Positions 33,875 to 45,629 of a stretch of 64,000 nt of DNA are shown piece after piece; the first letter of the stretch is position 1; each line of letters begins with the position of its first letter. The notes beneath the pieces were generated by a model. That model was not told the origin of the DNA and did no database searches. It was given only the letters and a program-made list of their open reading frames with translations. The stretch is from Rhodeus uyekii (Eukaryota > Chordata > Actinopteri > Cypriniformes > Acheilognathidae): the NCBI GenBank assembly GCA_037043235.1, contig JAWRVZ010000026.1:248001-312000 (forward strand), in the 5' to 3' direction. The position numbers and the translations under genes are program-made.

Positions 33875-34830
33875 TAATACCTCGGTTTACGAGTTTAATT
33901 CGTTCCAAGAGCGAGCTCGTATCCCAAAATGCTCGTACACCAAAACAATCCCCCCCATAAGAATGCATTAAAAATCAATTAATTCGTTCCACACGACCAT
34001 AAATGCCCATTTTAAATATTTAGTTTTTATTTTACCCTATTAATTACAGTTAAAATGATAACCATTAAGATCTCATATAAATACTCTTTAAACAGACAAT
34101 TAAACTTTAGACAATTCAACTCTAAAAATACTTGACAATTTACTGTAACTCACTTTGAGCAGCGTCTGCTGGCATGAAGGAGATGAGAGACAGACGAGGG
34201 AGGGGGAAAACACAAAACCTGGATTCACGTGCAAATGAGTGAATTTATTATAATAGTGCAGAAAACAAACAAAGTGATAATACAGAGTGAAAGTTGTGGA
34301 ACGGGAGACGCGCGCGCGACCACCGCGCCAGCGCCGGGAGACTCGCGCGACGCCACCGCGCCAGCGCCGGGAGACTCGCGCGACGCCACCGCGCCAGCGC
34401 CGGGAGACTCGCGCGACGCCACCGCGCCAGCGCCGGGAGACTCGCGCTACACCAACGCCAGCGCCGGGAGACTCGAGCTCCAGAGTGGAGAGAAGTGAGG
34501 AGACAATTAATTCATGAACCCCATATATATTTCACTACGTGAACAATAGAGGCTGAGAGAAGTTAAACTGCTGACAGAGCGAGGCTGAGAGAATGAATGC
34601 TTTATGGGGTGATAAAGGGGTTGGGCCTGCGTGACTGTGTTATGAGAGGCTGTCATTAGGATATTTCCAGTACAAATGCCCGTGAAGATGCAGAGCGTTA
34701 GGACAAAAATGCGTGTGGGTGAGGGAAAAATTTGCTCGCACTCCGATACAAAGCTCGTACACCGATTCAACCCTCCATGCTCGTACACCGATTTTCTCGT
34801 ATACCAAGTCGCTCGTAAACCGAGGTACCA

Positions 34831-34833
<3 letters not shown>
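33872..34833. mobile_element. Tigger-like element in a (TA)n tract
   Basis: 962 bp with inverted ends CAGTAATACCTCGGTTTACG and, read from the right, CAGTGGTACCTCGGTTTACG. It is flanked by TA on both sides and embedded in (TA)n tracts (about 33838-33871 and 34834-34877). No transposase is recognised. The interior holds a GC-rich minisatellite. Related ends occur at 5117 and 43384. Assignment to Tc1/mariner-superfamily Tigger/pogo-like elements rests on TA insertion and terminal sequence. Confidence 0.7.
34320..34484 (+). repeat. 33-bp GC-rich minisatellite
   Basis: Unit starts CCACCGCGCCAGCGCCGGGA at 34320, 34353, 34386 and 34419, with a degenerate fifth unit from 34452. The 33-bp period is a multiple of three, so all three frames are open through it (for example APGDSRDAT repeats), but no gene context exists. 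It contrasts sharply with the AT-rich surroundings. Confidence 0.85.
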
Positions 34834-34880
<47 letters not shown>

Positions 34881-35149
34881 AATAAAAAATAACATAATAC
34901 AATTACATTTACCATTTCTTCATGAACTGATATAAATCACATAAATGTACCTCAATCAATAAATTTCACTCTTATATTCATATAAGAACACCTGGCCAAC
35001 AATGACGACGGTGAAACTTTGAAATGAACAAATAATCAAGCGATTCACTGTCAAGCGATCACCGCTTACACTGAAGTAAATCACATAACCCCTAACAAAC
35101 CATTTTCACAAAATTGGTGAAAGTTATTTACCTTTGGTTGATTTTTTTC

Positions 35150-35575
35150 TCAGAGACAGTCTCCTACTCTGTCGGCCGCTCCATGGCAGCTCTGGTGGCC
35201 ACGGAGAGACAGTTATGGCTAAATCTATCGGCCATGAAAGACAAGGATAAATTTGTGCTACTGGATGCCCCTCTGTCCCCTTCGGGCTTGTTAGGCGATG
35301 CCGTAAAAAGTGTCGTCGACAAGTTCCAGGAGGCTGCACGACAGCAGGCGGCGTTCAGTAAGGTCCTTCCCCGCCGCCCTCTTCGTGAGACCGCCGGTCA
35401 AGCGCGGTCTCAAAGCTTCTCGTACAGGGCCGCTCAAAAGGAGAGTGTCGCTACCCGACTTCCTCCGGTGAACCCTGGAAGGTCGGGCCAACTAGTTCAA
35501 GTGCAGCCTTCAGGCAAAAGGGGTGATTTGAGAGTTGTCCTTAACGCTAAGAAGGCTAAGACTAAGCGGTCCTGA
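35150..35575 (+). pseudogene. DIRS ORF1 remnant (second subfamily)
   Basis: About 140 codons (SVGRSMAALVATERQLWLNL through KAKTKRS, stop) are homologous but clearly divergent from the ORF1 tails at 20.0-20.6 and 47.7-48.2 kb. Everything upstream is lost at the truncation point, which abuts AT-rich DNA. Confidence 0.75.
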
Positions 35576-35899
35576 CGCTAAGCCGCAACAAGGTGATGTA
35601 TCCCGTATGCAGTTTCAGAGGGAGCCCGCAACGGGAGAACCACCCCCTCTAAGGAGGGTCCTAGAGCATTACACCCGAGTTTCCGGAAGCCCCGGCTCAG
35701 TGGTGAATATGTTCACAGTACCATTGGCCAGCCCCGGGAGGCTGGTTCCCTTAGTAGAATTCCAGGTGCGTGGTCACGTCTACCAGATATCTCTCAGTGG
35801 GTCCTGCGCACGGTAACCTGCGGGTACGCCATCCAGTTCTGGGTTTCTCCAACCCGGTTTTTCGGGGGTCCTACAGTCTCTGGTAGGCCCCCAGCAGGC

Positions 35900-36830
35900 T
35901 CTGGTTACGGAGCAAGAAGTAGACACTCTGCTGGCGAAGGGGCCATCGAGTATGTACCCCTCGCGAACAGCAGGTCCGGGTTCTACAGCCGGTACTTCAT
36001 AGTTCCAAAGAAGGATGGAGGGTTGCGGCCCTTTCTGGATTTGCGTGTATTAAATCGCACAGTTATGCGTCTAAAATTCAAAATGCTGACGCTCAAGCAG
36101 ATCGTAGTACAGATTAGGTCCTAGGACTGTTACTGACGTACCAGTATCGGGTGCTTCCTTTCGGTCTGGCGCTCTTGCCCCGCACGTTCACTAAGGTAGT
36201 GGACGCTGCTCTAGCTCCGCTGCATTTGCAAGGCATTCGTGTCCTAAACTATGTCGACGACTGGCTTATCCTGGCCCAGTCGTTGCAGTTAGCAGCACAA
36301 CATCAAGAGCACAACAAGGAGCTGGGGTTATGGCTGAAATACCAAGAAGAGTGTACTTTCTCCCACGCAGAGAACCACTTTCTTGGGGGTCATTTGGGAC
36401 TCAGTGGCCATGTCTGCTCGGCTCTTCCCCGAGCGCATCCAGGCCTTTCGTTTAGCCGTCAAGAGCATCAAGCTGGGCAGCCACTCACGGTGAAACACTT
36501 TAGAGGGTGTTAGGGCTCATGGCAGCGGCAACCAGCATTATCCCACTGGGCTGGCTGTACATGAGACCCCTGCAGTGGTGGCTGAAAACCAAGGGGTTCC
36601 CCCCGAGGGGAAACCCGCTTCGCACAATCAAGGTCACGGGGCGATGCCTACGCACCCTGAGTATGTGGAAGAACTCTTGGTTCCTTGCTTATATGGAGCA
36701 GATTTGGGACAGATATGGCAAGGCACAGGTTGACCTGTTTGCCTCCGTAGAGAACACTCACTGCCCTCTGTGGCTTTCGTTAACACATCCAGCGCCTCTG
36801 GGGCGAGATGCCATGGTACAGGCGTGACCG
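35900..36830 (+). pseudogene. DIRS RT-RNase H remnant (second subfamily)
   Basis: Pieces in several frames: FYSRYFIVPKKDGGLRPFLD near 35.98 kb, then a jump to YQYRVLPFGLALLPRTFTK near 36.15 kb, NYVDDWLILAQ near 36.25 kb, and GLMAAATSIIPLG near 36.52 kb. In-frame stops and missing segments (including the S-I-D-L-K-D block and most of RNase H) make it inactive. Confidence 0.75.
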
Positions 36831-37053
36831 AGGCTACGCCTGTACGCCTTTCCCCCTGATCACTCTGCTCCCGGGAGTTTTGGCCAAGATTCGACAAGGT
36901 CCATCTAAGCCACTGGCCTGCCAGAATATGGTTCCCAGAATATGAGTCCCCTGGGATTCCGATCAGGAGGGACCTCCTGTCCCAGGCGGAGGGTTGCACA
37001 CCCCCGCCCAGAGCTAATGAACCTGTGGGCTGGCCCCTTAGGGGGTCCAGCTC

Positions 37054-38061
37054 ATGGATTCCGGTCTCTCAGCTGAGGTTGTAGAGACCATTTTTCAGTC
37101 CAGAGCTCCCTCCACTTGGAAACTCTACGCCTTGAAGTGGAAACTCTTCGCGTCTTGGTGTAGCGAAAGGCAGGTGAACCCAGTAACCTGTCAAGTTGGC
37201 AAAGTGCTGGAGTTCCTGCAAGAAAGATTTGAGGCAGGGCTGTCCCCCCCCTCTACCTTGAAGGTTTATGTGGCTGCCATAGCGGCTTGCCATGTACCTC
37301 TGGGTGGGGTGCCCTTGGGCAGGGACCCCCTAGTCACTCGTTTCCTCCATGGCACACTAAGGCTGAGACCTGCGGCACAGACTAGGGTGCCTGCCTGGGA
37401 CTGGTCTGTGGTACTCCAAGGCCTGTCCCAGGCACCCTTTGAACCTTTAGAGGAGCTCCCTATCAAGCTCCTCTCTCTTAAGACCCATCCTTTGCTGGCA
37501 ATCACCTCGCTTAAGAGGGTCGGGGATCTTCAGACCTCCCTCCCACCTCCCTCATACCTCGAGTTTGCGCCCAGGATGGGAAAAACCTTTCTCCACCCGA
37601 GGCCAGGCTATGTCCCCAAGGTTCCCACTAATGTGGCTCGGTCTATCACGCTGAAGGCCTTCTGCCCTCCCCCCATTTGAAGATCATGAGCAGGAGCACA
37701 AAAACAAGGTCTGTCCAGTGCGAGCAGTGGACACTTACGTTTTCAAGACTGCCACTTGGCGTAAGTCGGACCAACTGTTCGTTTGCTTTGGGACCCCTGA
37801 GGAGGCTCCAGCTTCCAAGCAAGCCCTAAGCAGATGGACAGTCGAGGCTATCTGTTTAGCTTATGAGTCGGCCGGACATGCTTCTCCTTTGAGGGTCCGG
37901 GCCCACTCCACTCGGAGCGTGGCGGCATCCAAGGCTCTCCTCTCTGGAGTCTCCTTGTCGGATGTCTGTGCTGCGGCTGGCTAGTCCTTGCCGCACACAT
38001 TCATGAGGTTTTACCAACTGGACCTCGATTCCGTCCCAGGAACCATGGTGCTCTCTCAGTG
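37054..38061 (+). pseudogene. DIRS tyrosine recombinase remnant (second subfamily)
   Basis: The domain reads STWKLYALKWKLFASWC, SLKRVGDLQT and HSTRSVAASKA. It is broken by a frameshift near 37660-37690 (a C-run in CCTCCCCCCATTTGAAG) and by TAG in place of Trp just after AAG (37982-37984). That stop removes the catalytic Tyr segment, whose remnant MRFYQLDL is still visible beyond it. Confidence 0.8.
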
Positions 38062-38727
38062 AGTTGGGACACACCCGGATGCCGGCATCGCTGAGGTGGC
38101 GTTGGTATAGCGTTCCCCTAGCGCTTGACGCAGCTCGAGTTCCCTGAAAGGGAACGTCTCGGGTTACGAATGTAACCCTGGTTCCCTGACGTGGGACGAG
38201 ACGCTGCGTCTTTGCCTCAGCTCCTTGCGCCTCCGGGCCCGCTTCAGACACTCTTTAGCTGTCGCTTCCGGGTTTCGGGCGCGCCTTTATGCTCTCTCAT
38301 GACGTCACTGGCACGCGCCGGCGGTGACGCATTCACACGCGTTCATCTCTCATTGGTTGCACAGATCTTCACGTGACTGACGTCAGGCTATTTCCCCTAG
38401 CGCTTGACGCAGCGTCTCGTTCCCCTCAGGGAACCAGGGTTACATTCGTAACCCGAGACGTTATCTGGTACAATAGTGGTTAACGCTCGTGGTCTCCCTG
38501 CCATTGTGGATTTAAATGATTTCAATGTCATTTATGGTAGGGGGTACCGTCTAATTACTGACGTTATAGCGGAGGTTTCCCCCTGCTGGTGCTAGTTGGT
38601 AATTACCAATGCTATATCGCAGGTTTACCCATCAAATTATCAAAATCTCAACTTTTCAAAGCTTTTCTTTCTGAATGGCTTCAATTTGGATCACAGCGAT
38701 CGATCACGTCTGCTCTTCTCCCTCAGG

Positions 38728-39067
38728 CAGTGTTGCCAGATTGGATTGACGATTTCTTCTTCTTCTGGTGTTTAATGGTGGTTTGGCAAGCCAACCAGTG
38801 TTGCCAGATTGGACTGACGATTTCCAGCCCACCTAGAGCAAAAAACCCACACACCCGGGGGTTGTGGGGTTGTTTTAGTGAAATTTATATGCATTTGTAG
38901 GCTTGTTTTAATGGAATTTATATGCATTTATATAGGAAATTTGGGCGGGTTTGTCATCAAAAACAAGCCCATTTTTTATCGACCAGCCCAATGAATTTTT
39001 TTTTTCTGGTCGGACGTGACCAAAAAGAGCCCAATTGGGCGGGAACCCGCCCAATCTGGCAACACTG
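38728..39067. mobile_element. hAT-type MITE with duplicated left end
   Basis: Begins CAGTGTTGCCAGATTGG and ends CCAATCTGGCAACACTG. It is flanked by CCCTCAGG (38720-38727) and TCCTCAGG (39068-39075), an 8-bp duplication with one mismatch. The left terminal sequence occurs twice (38728 and 38796). No coding capacity. A related 'gtgttgccaac' end occurs near 54425. Confidence 0.75.
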
Positions 39068-39419
39068 TCCTCAGGCTGTCTCATCTGTCATTGCGCATGC
39101 TCGTTAACACGGGCAGTGCGAAATGACAGAGAGCTCTCATTGGTCAATCGCCGCACATTAACCTAGAATAAATTTGCATCTATATATATTTTTTAATATA
39201 TATTATATCATTTTTTTCATCTCTTATTGACTTATATTAAGTAAATATGATACAACTAAATTGTGCACAAATTAAATAAAACCCTTTATGTGGGTTATTT
39301 TCATGTGTTCATGTGTTACACATTCATGCCCTGAAGACTGTCATTTTTGGAAAAACCAATGGGGAGATGACATGTGGCTAGCTCATGGATCAAGTCACTC
39401 AGCTGGAGTCTGAATCTTG

Positions 39420-41545
39420 GCTCATACTTTCCATGGAAAATGTATGTGGACCAGGAGGGACCCTAAAAGTCATTGTATTATACTATTGATTGATAGAAAT
39501 GATTGTAAATTCATAATTATTAATGTGTATGGATACTGTTCAAAAGATGCAAACTCTTGCAACTCTCAAACTCTTTGTTATTAAGTGAAATTGAAGACTG
39601 TTAACTCTACCATGAGAAATAATCCTAATGCCTCATTTATGATTGGTGGTGGTAGTTCCATGGACAGATTCCCTCCTGGAGCGAATAGTGATTCCAGTGA
39701 TCTATTACGATTAAGTTATAGCCGAGACTTAATGGATATCTGGAGGGCTAAAAACCTCATGATCAAACAGTACACTTTGAATAACCAAAAAATTTTAAAT
39801 TTTCATTGAAAATGTTTAATTTCATCGCATATTGACTCTTCAGACATTGAGATACATCTATACTACCTGCTCCTTTAACTGATCATAAAGTCATTAGCTT
39901 CAAAAATTATCTGGGCAAAATAATTATAGAATTGGTTGAGGATATTGGAAGCTCAGTAATTCATTGCTATGTTTTGAAGACTTGAAATCTATTATAGAAA
40001 GATTTATTCATAATCATTGGATCTCTGGTAAAAAAAAGAAGCTATTAATAGAAGGGCAGACTTGTTTAAATTTTCAACCGAAATGAATCATTTGTTAGAG
40101 AGAGGTACCTACTTTAACTATTGAGGATCAAGCCTCTTTGAATAAACTCCAAAATAAACGTGACATAATAACGGAAGAAAAAGCCAGGGGGGCCTTTATT
40201 AGATCCCGAAAACAGTGGTTGGAGATGGGAGAAAAAAATAGTCAATATTTATTTAGTCTAGAAAAAAGAAGAGCAGAGCTAAATGTCCTTAGGAAAATTA
40301 AAATTGAAGGTTTTGTCTGTAAAGATGCTAATCTTATCTCATACCATATAACAGAATTCTTTAGTAAATTGTATGAAAGTGATTCTAATGTTATTGACCC
40401 TTTCCTTATTCTAAATTAATTTACTGCAATGAGAACTGTTAGCAATGATATTAATTTAATATGCTCAAAAATATCATTGGAAGTCAAAGAAGGCGTTAAT
40501 AATTTAAAAGATAACAAATCCCCAGGGAGTGATGGGTTGACTGCAGAGCTATATAAAACTTTCTCTGACCCTTGTTGTGGCAAATCTATCTAAGAGTCTA
40601 AGTTCTCTCGCTGGGTCAATCAGAGGAAAATGATCTACAAGTACAACTTTTCTCCGCAACATTGTTTTATTTGGAATAACCGTATTTTATATAAACATAA
40701 AAGTTTTTTTGTTTTTACTGTTTTGATAAGGGTATTGTTTTAGTGCGTCACTTGCACAACACTCAGGGATATCTTATGACATATGACAAGTTTCTCATGC
40801 ATTACAATTTTCCTGTGACTGCCAAAGAATTTTCTTTCGTATTTTCCGCTATAACTTCTGGTTTAATTTCCTTAAATAAATATGTGCCTCCATTGGTTGA
40901 TATGCCCAAATTTAACCCATTCGATACAGTGTGTGGTAAAATTAGCTTTTTACAGTCCAAAAACAAGAACAAATCTATCCGCTTTTTATTTCTAAAGGAG
41001 GTTGTCACCGAGTCTGGTTGTAAAGTTTCCTGGAATAGATTTGTTAAAGACCTTGACTGGAAATGTGTTTGGTTGTTACCTCACAAGTTATTCGTTACAA
41101 ATAAGGTGAAAGAAATTTCTTTCAAGATAATACAAAATTTTTACTCTGTTAAACATTTTCTTAGTAAGTTTAAGAAAGATATTGATGCTATTTGCTCTTT
41201 TTGTTCTTTGCACTTGGAAACAGTTCCCCACATTTTCTGGTATTGCTGTTATGTGAAAAAGTTATGGCAAGATGAATCTGTGTTTATTAAGGAAAAGATT
41301 CTTCTCAATTTTGATTTATATTTTGAAAATGTAATTTTTGGTCACTCAAAGTTTGATATCAATGTGTACAAGGAAGCTTTTGTAATTAATTTATTAAGTA
41401 TGTTAGTCAAGTTTCATACACACAAGTGCAAATTTCCCAACAAAAAGCCCCTTTTCTCAGTATTTCTTAAAGAATTTGAAAACTATTTGTCTATTATCAA
41501 AACTAATTTTAATAGAAAAGATATTAAAACTGTTCAACTGTAGCT
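39420..41545 (+). mobile_element. L1-like LINE remnant, second copy
   Basis: Endonuclease-domain pieces (KFIIINVYG near 39.5 kb; DLMDIWRAKNL near 39.73 kb), the linker RSRKQWLEMGEKNSQYLFSL (40.2 kb), RT start DNKSPGSDGLTAELYK (40.5 kb), then a large deletion removing the RT core. A 266-codon open C-terminal part (40743-41543) follows, with a zinc-knuckle-like CSFCSLHLETVPHIFWYC. It is inverted relative to, and the same family as, the copy at 10-13 kb. It is inactive because RT is missing. Confidence 0.82.
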
Positions 41546-41769
41546 TTTAAAATCCATGAATGATACAGAGACCTTGAATATTAGTGATTTTTTCTTTTTC
41601 TTTTTCTTCTCTCTTCTTTGTTTGTTTTCCTTGCTCCCTGACATTAAGGTGGTTGTTGTATTGTTTTGTTGTTTAATGCATAAAACTTTAAGCAAATGTG
41701 CCTTATTGTGTCAAGGCTTCAAATCTATATCTACAACCGTCTCCACGGTGACACCTAGTGCTCAAGTGC

Positions 41770-42362
41770 ACATGTGATCTGAAACAACTTTCAAAACAAG
41801 CCATTTGAAAAAATAAAAATGATGTGTTCTTGTTTATGTGGTGAGTTTTAAACATCCTCACTATATAACTATAATATATAATAATAAGAACTAGGTTATT
41901 TTGGTCATGACAAATTTAAATTAATAAAACAAAATCCACAATGGTCTCGTTTTTGTTTTGTACAGATTTTGATTCAAAAATATCAATTGCTCGGGTGTGG
42001 ATGGGCTTAGCCTATTTCTTTTTTGCAGATCATTTCTCCAGCCAAGGACATACAATACATGACATACATGAATCTGTATATTAATATATGAGTCTATCTA
42101 TCTAATCGATATTAGCCTACATGAATGTCACTATATCTATCTGTCACTATCTCTAGTCTATCAGTAAATAATGTATATTTAATTTAAATGTAGCCTAAAT
42201 ATAACTAACTAGATCGCAATATAAATGTCACTATATCGTAAACGTATCTCAAAATCTTTCTCTGACGAAAACCCAGGAGATGAAGGTGCATTAGCTCCTC
42301 TTTTAAACTGTGGGAGTTGAGACAGATGTGCGATTGTGTGGTTTGTTCCCGCCCTGTCAATC
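41770..42362 (+). repeat. Duplicated block shared with 9.4 and 13.5 kb
   Basis: Same order and orientation as 13531-13905, and inverted relative to 9.4-9.75 kb. It directly follows the LINE copy here, as the 9.4 kb copy does at the other LINE. The LINE and block were therefore probably duplicated together. Confidence 0.7.
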
Positions 42363-42721
42363 AAACACAGATTCGGCAAGCACGCCGCCTGTCCAAAGAC
42401 TTGTGAAACGCCAGAAGCTTCATTTAACCATGGTCACGTGGCATGGGTGCTTTTAATCACACTTTTAAGTCCCAGCAGGGAAATTTTAGATTTATGTTAA
42501 AATTTGTAATGTAATGCTTTATAAAGACATTCACAGTGTCATTACACACCTTGACAAAAAATATAATTACTGATTAATGTGATTTAATATAATATTATGA
42601 AGCATTTATAGCTCAAAACACCATTTCTGTTAATGTCCCACACCTGTGGTCTCAATGTTGAGACACATAAGCTAATTCAAGAACAATTTGACATTGTTGA
42701 ATATACAGATTCCTTTAAATC

Positions 42722-42800
42722 AGGGGTCACCAAACTTTTCAGCCTGAGGGCCGCATTAACTGTGAAACAGCAGTTCGGGGGCCAACTACACACTCGAGGT
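42722..42800 (+). mobile_element. hAT-like end fragment
   Basis: Begins AGGGGTCACCAAACTTTTCA and continues with GGGCCGCATTAA, a typical left end of hAT-Charlie-like vertebrate repeats. The other end is not found, and the following 450 bp is AT-rich with no recognised content. Confidence 0.5.
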
Positions 42801-43252
42801 CGAAATAAAAAAGGATTAAAACATGGATGTTATTTTTTATTATTTATTTAATATTATTTTATTCAGTTATTACTTAACACAATGGACACAACACATGGAC
42901 ACTTGTATTTGTGGGAATGTTGAAATTGTTTCCTGGATGCCACAATAACAGACATATCTGGCTTTAGATTTGATTTCCCTAACATCAACAGTGACCTGAG
43001 ATTATCATTGGACAAGTTTGTTCTCAAATTGTTCTTCACGTATTTTACTCTTGAAAATGTTTGTTCAGACATGTATGTTGTTCAAAAGATTGAAAGGTAC
43101 ATTGATGCAAAAGTTTTGACATTAGGAATGTCTTCCTTTGGCAAAAACGGGAAGAAAAAAAAAACACCAGTCCTGCGGGCTATATCACATTTTTTATATG
43201 TTTATACATAACATTTTATATGTTTTATATCAACCAGTTTATCATCCCTTAA

Positions 43253-43384
43253 CTCGTTCACATGTGGAACGAATCGATTGATTTTTAGTGCATTCTTATG
43301 GGGAAAATTATTTTGGTGTACGAGCATTTTGGGTTACGAGCTCACTTTTGGAACAGATTAAACTCGTAAACCAAGGTATTACTG
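43253..43384 (-). mobile_element. Tigger-like element end
   Basis: Read on minus from 43384: CAGTAATACCTTGGTTTACG, then phrases equal to the left 130 bp of the element at 33872. A (TA)n tract follows (about 43392-43425). One end only, a truncated copy. Confidence 0.65.
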
Positions 43385-43388
43385 TATG

Positions 43389-43427
<39 letters not shown>

Positions 43428-43449
43428 CCCTAGATGAGACCAAATTCAT

Positions 43450-44110
43450 CAACAATACGATCAAAAAAATGCAGAGAGGAAATGAAAAAAGACACAGAGA
43501 GATATGCGTGAAAAAGAGCGCTGCAAAAAGAGAAAGGAAAGTGGGCAGATAAAAAGTGTCTCCCAGCAAACAAAAAGAGAGACAAACCTGTAAAGAAGGC
43601 AGTGGAGGGTAAATAAAAGAAACCAGAGGGCAAAACAAAAAGTACTGAATGCCTCAAATCCGTTTGTATCAACAAACACACCACCAGTATCCCCATCTGA
43701 TGAGAACTTACTAGCCGCTCCACTAGAACCTTTATGTGGAAGCTGTTTTTAAGAGGGGGCGTAAAAAAGTAAAAAAAAGAGTCAATCGAAGATGTACTGT
43801 GAACTCAGAGATGCAAAGTACAAGCTAAAGAAGGGAATGGGCCTAAGTTGAAAAATACAGGAAGCGTTGTTTTCAGGCTTTAAGAAAACTGTCCCCAACA
43901 GACTCACCCCAAACTAAAGTTCGCCACCAGATACGCACATCCGAGCACCAATTAAACTGGTCTTACTGTTCCATAATGTCATTATGTCAGAGCTAAAAGA
44001 GGGTAACAAGTCCAACCCCAAAAAGAAGCAGATCCTTTTAAAAGTGATTGCAGGAAAGATCATTAAGAAATATCGGCTCAGAAAATATTTGGATTTTCAC
44101 AAAAGATGAA
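43450..44110 (+). pseudogene. Decayed transposon ORF, family uncertain
   Basis: The plus strand has a Lys/Arg-rich frame (near 43469: MQRGNEKRHREICVKK). After several stops it reads MYCELRDAKYKLKKG and LLFHNVIMSELKEGNK, ending IAGKIIKKYRLRKY. This resembles coiled, basic proteins found in fish DNA transposons that I cannot name with confidence. It ends about 25 bp before the DIRS element begins. Confidence 0.4.
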
Positions 44111-44366
44111 GAAAGCCAATCAAAAGAGGCCAGGAAACGTCTCAGGTTACTTACGTAACCCTAGTTCCCTTAGAGGGAATGAGACACTGCGTCGGAACGC
44201 ATATGGGAACGCATTAGTGTAATTGTCTCTTGAAGCGCAATTGAAACCAGGTGTGCGAGTGCACGTAGCCGAGTGTGACGTCATGAGCCAGGAGTATAAC
44301 TGCACGCAGCAGACTAGCAGCCTCAGCTTAACTAGTGTCTGAAAACAGCCGGCGTGCGATGGAGCT

Positions 44367-44465
44367 GTGTCTCGTTCCCTCTAAGGGAACTAGGGTTACG
44401 TAAGTAACCTGAGACGTTCCCTGTCAAGGGAACTCAACACTGCGTCGGAACGCATATGGGAACGA
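44367..44465 (-). repeat. DIRS internal complementary region
   Basis: Left half (GTGTCTCGTTCCCTCTAAGG onward) is the complement of the left terminus 44136-44187. Right half (GTTCCCTGTCAAGGGAACTC onward) is the complement of the right terminus. They meet at GACGTTCCC, where one GTT serves both ends. It lies just downstream of the recombinase stop (44517). Confidence 0.88.
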
Positions 44466-44516
44466 GAATACCCACGCCGCCTCAGCGAACGGAGTACGCC
44501 AAGCTAACGTAGCTCA

Positions 44517-45629
44517 CTACGAAAGGGCCAAGGTTCCCAAAGCGGGGTTAAGGTCTAACTGGTAGAACCTAATAAAGGTATGCGGTGAGGACCAGCCAGC
44601 CGCATCACAAATATCGGCAAGGGGAGCCCCTGCGAAAAAAGCTTTAGAGGTAGCCATGCTCCGGGTAGAGTGGGCGCGGACATGCAGAGGACACTGCTGA
44701 CCCGCCAGTTCATAAGCTAGTGAGATAGTCTCAACTATCCACCTGCTTAAAGTAGGTTTAGATGCTGGAGCTCCCTTAGGAGCCCCGAAGCATACGAAGA
44801 GTTGGTCAGACTTATGCCATAAAGCCACTCTGCGGACGTAGGCGTCCAGTGCTCGCACTGGACAGACCTTGCTCCTGAACTCCTGGTCATGATCATCAAC
44901 GGGGGGAAGACATAAGGCCTGCAGTACAATGTGACGAGCTGGGCTCGAGAGGACCTTCGGAACATACCCTGGTCTGGGAGAGAGAAAGGCTTTCGCCAGA
45001 CCAGGAGCAAACTCCAGACAGGAGGGGGCCACTGACAGGGCCTGAAGGTCACCAACCCTCTTGAATGAGGAAATGGCTAGGAGGAACACCGTTTTAAGAG
45101 TGAGAAATTTCTCTGAGATGTCCTCAAGCGGCTCAAAGGGTTCCTGGGACAAGGCCTGGAGTACCAGGGACAGGTCCCAGGAAGGAACCCTGGAGCGTAC
45201 CGCAGGCCTCAGCCTGAGAGTGCCACGGAGGAAACGAACTACTAGGGGGTCCCGACCCAGGGGTATACCACTCGGGGGCACGTGGTAAGCCGCGATGGCA
45301 GCCACGTACACCTTAAGCGTGGAGGGGGACAGCCCGGCGGCGAACCTCTCCTGTAAGAACTCCAGGACGATACCGACCTGGCAGGTCACTGGGTCTACAG
45401 ATTTGCTACCGCACCAGGAAGTGAAGAAGGCCCACTTCCTGGCGTAGAGTTTCCTCGTGGATGGGGCTCTAGAGTGGAGAATGGTCTCAACGACCTCAGT
45501 CGAGAGACCCGAGTCTATGAGTCGGGCCCCCTCAGAGGCCAGACCCACAGATTCCACAGTTCCGGGCGAGGATGAAGGATCCTGCCCTGTGCCTGAGACA
45601 GAAGGTCCACTCTGACGGGAATCCTCCAA
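44517..45629 (-). CDS. DIRS tyrosine recombinase
   Basis: The catalytic recombinase, about 370 codons. Motifs in order: STRKLYARKWAFFTSWC (N-terminal DNA-binding part), SFKRVGDLQAL (first catalytic Arg), HSTRSMATS (H-x-x-R) and FIRFYQLDL with the nucleophilic Tyr near the end. It would cut and join the AAC/GTT ends of a circular intermediate at a target. No ATG marks the domain start. The frame stays open upstream to 47609, across nearly all of RT-RNase H in another frame, so the natural product may be a long protein or arise by frameshift or reinitiation after RT. It is intact and near-identical to the copy at 21128-22240. Confidence 0.85.
   Translation of the reverse strand: MEDSRQSGPSVSGTGQDPSSSPGTVESVGLASEGARLIDSGLSTEVVETILHSRAPSTRKLYARKWAFFTSWCGSKSVDPVTCQVGIVLEFLQERFAAGLSPSTLKVYVAAIAAYHVPPSGIPLGRDPLVVRFLRGTLRLRPAVRSRVPSWDLSLVLQALSQEPFEPLEDISEKFLTLKTVFLLAISSFKRVGDLQALSVAPSCLEFAPGLAKAFLSPRPGYVPKVLSSPARHIVLQALCLPPVDDHDQEFRSKVCPVRALDAYVRRVALWHKSDQLFVCFGAPKGAPASKPTLSRWIVETISLAYELAGQQCPLHVRAHSTRSMATSKAFFAGAPLADICDAAGWSSPHTFIRFYQLDLNPALGTLALS

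Larger units (their letters stand above)
35150..38462 (+). mobile_element. Decayed DIRS element, second subfamily
   Basis: 5'-truncated: it begins in ORF1 at ETVSYSVGRSMAAL near 35150 and ends ACCCGAGACGTT at 38462, with the same GTT terminus as the other two. ORF1 tail (to 35575), RT pieces (VPKKDGG, LNYVDDWLILAQ) with stops and deletions, and a broken recombinase follow. Internal complementary and terminal repeats (GTTCCCTGAAAGGGAAC near 38140; CCCTAGCGCTTGACGCAG twice) have the DIRS arrangement but differ in sequence from the 44-49 kb element, indicating a separate subfamily. Confidence 0.8.

Noticed and set aside
34229..34542. Three overlapping repeat-protein frames (for example APGDSRDAT repeats); also considered as a CRISPR-like array
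   Set aside because: The 33-bp period is divisible by three, so all frames open together. Units are contiguous with no spacers, in a eukaryotic transposon. A minisatellite explains it.
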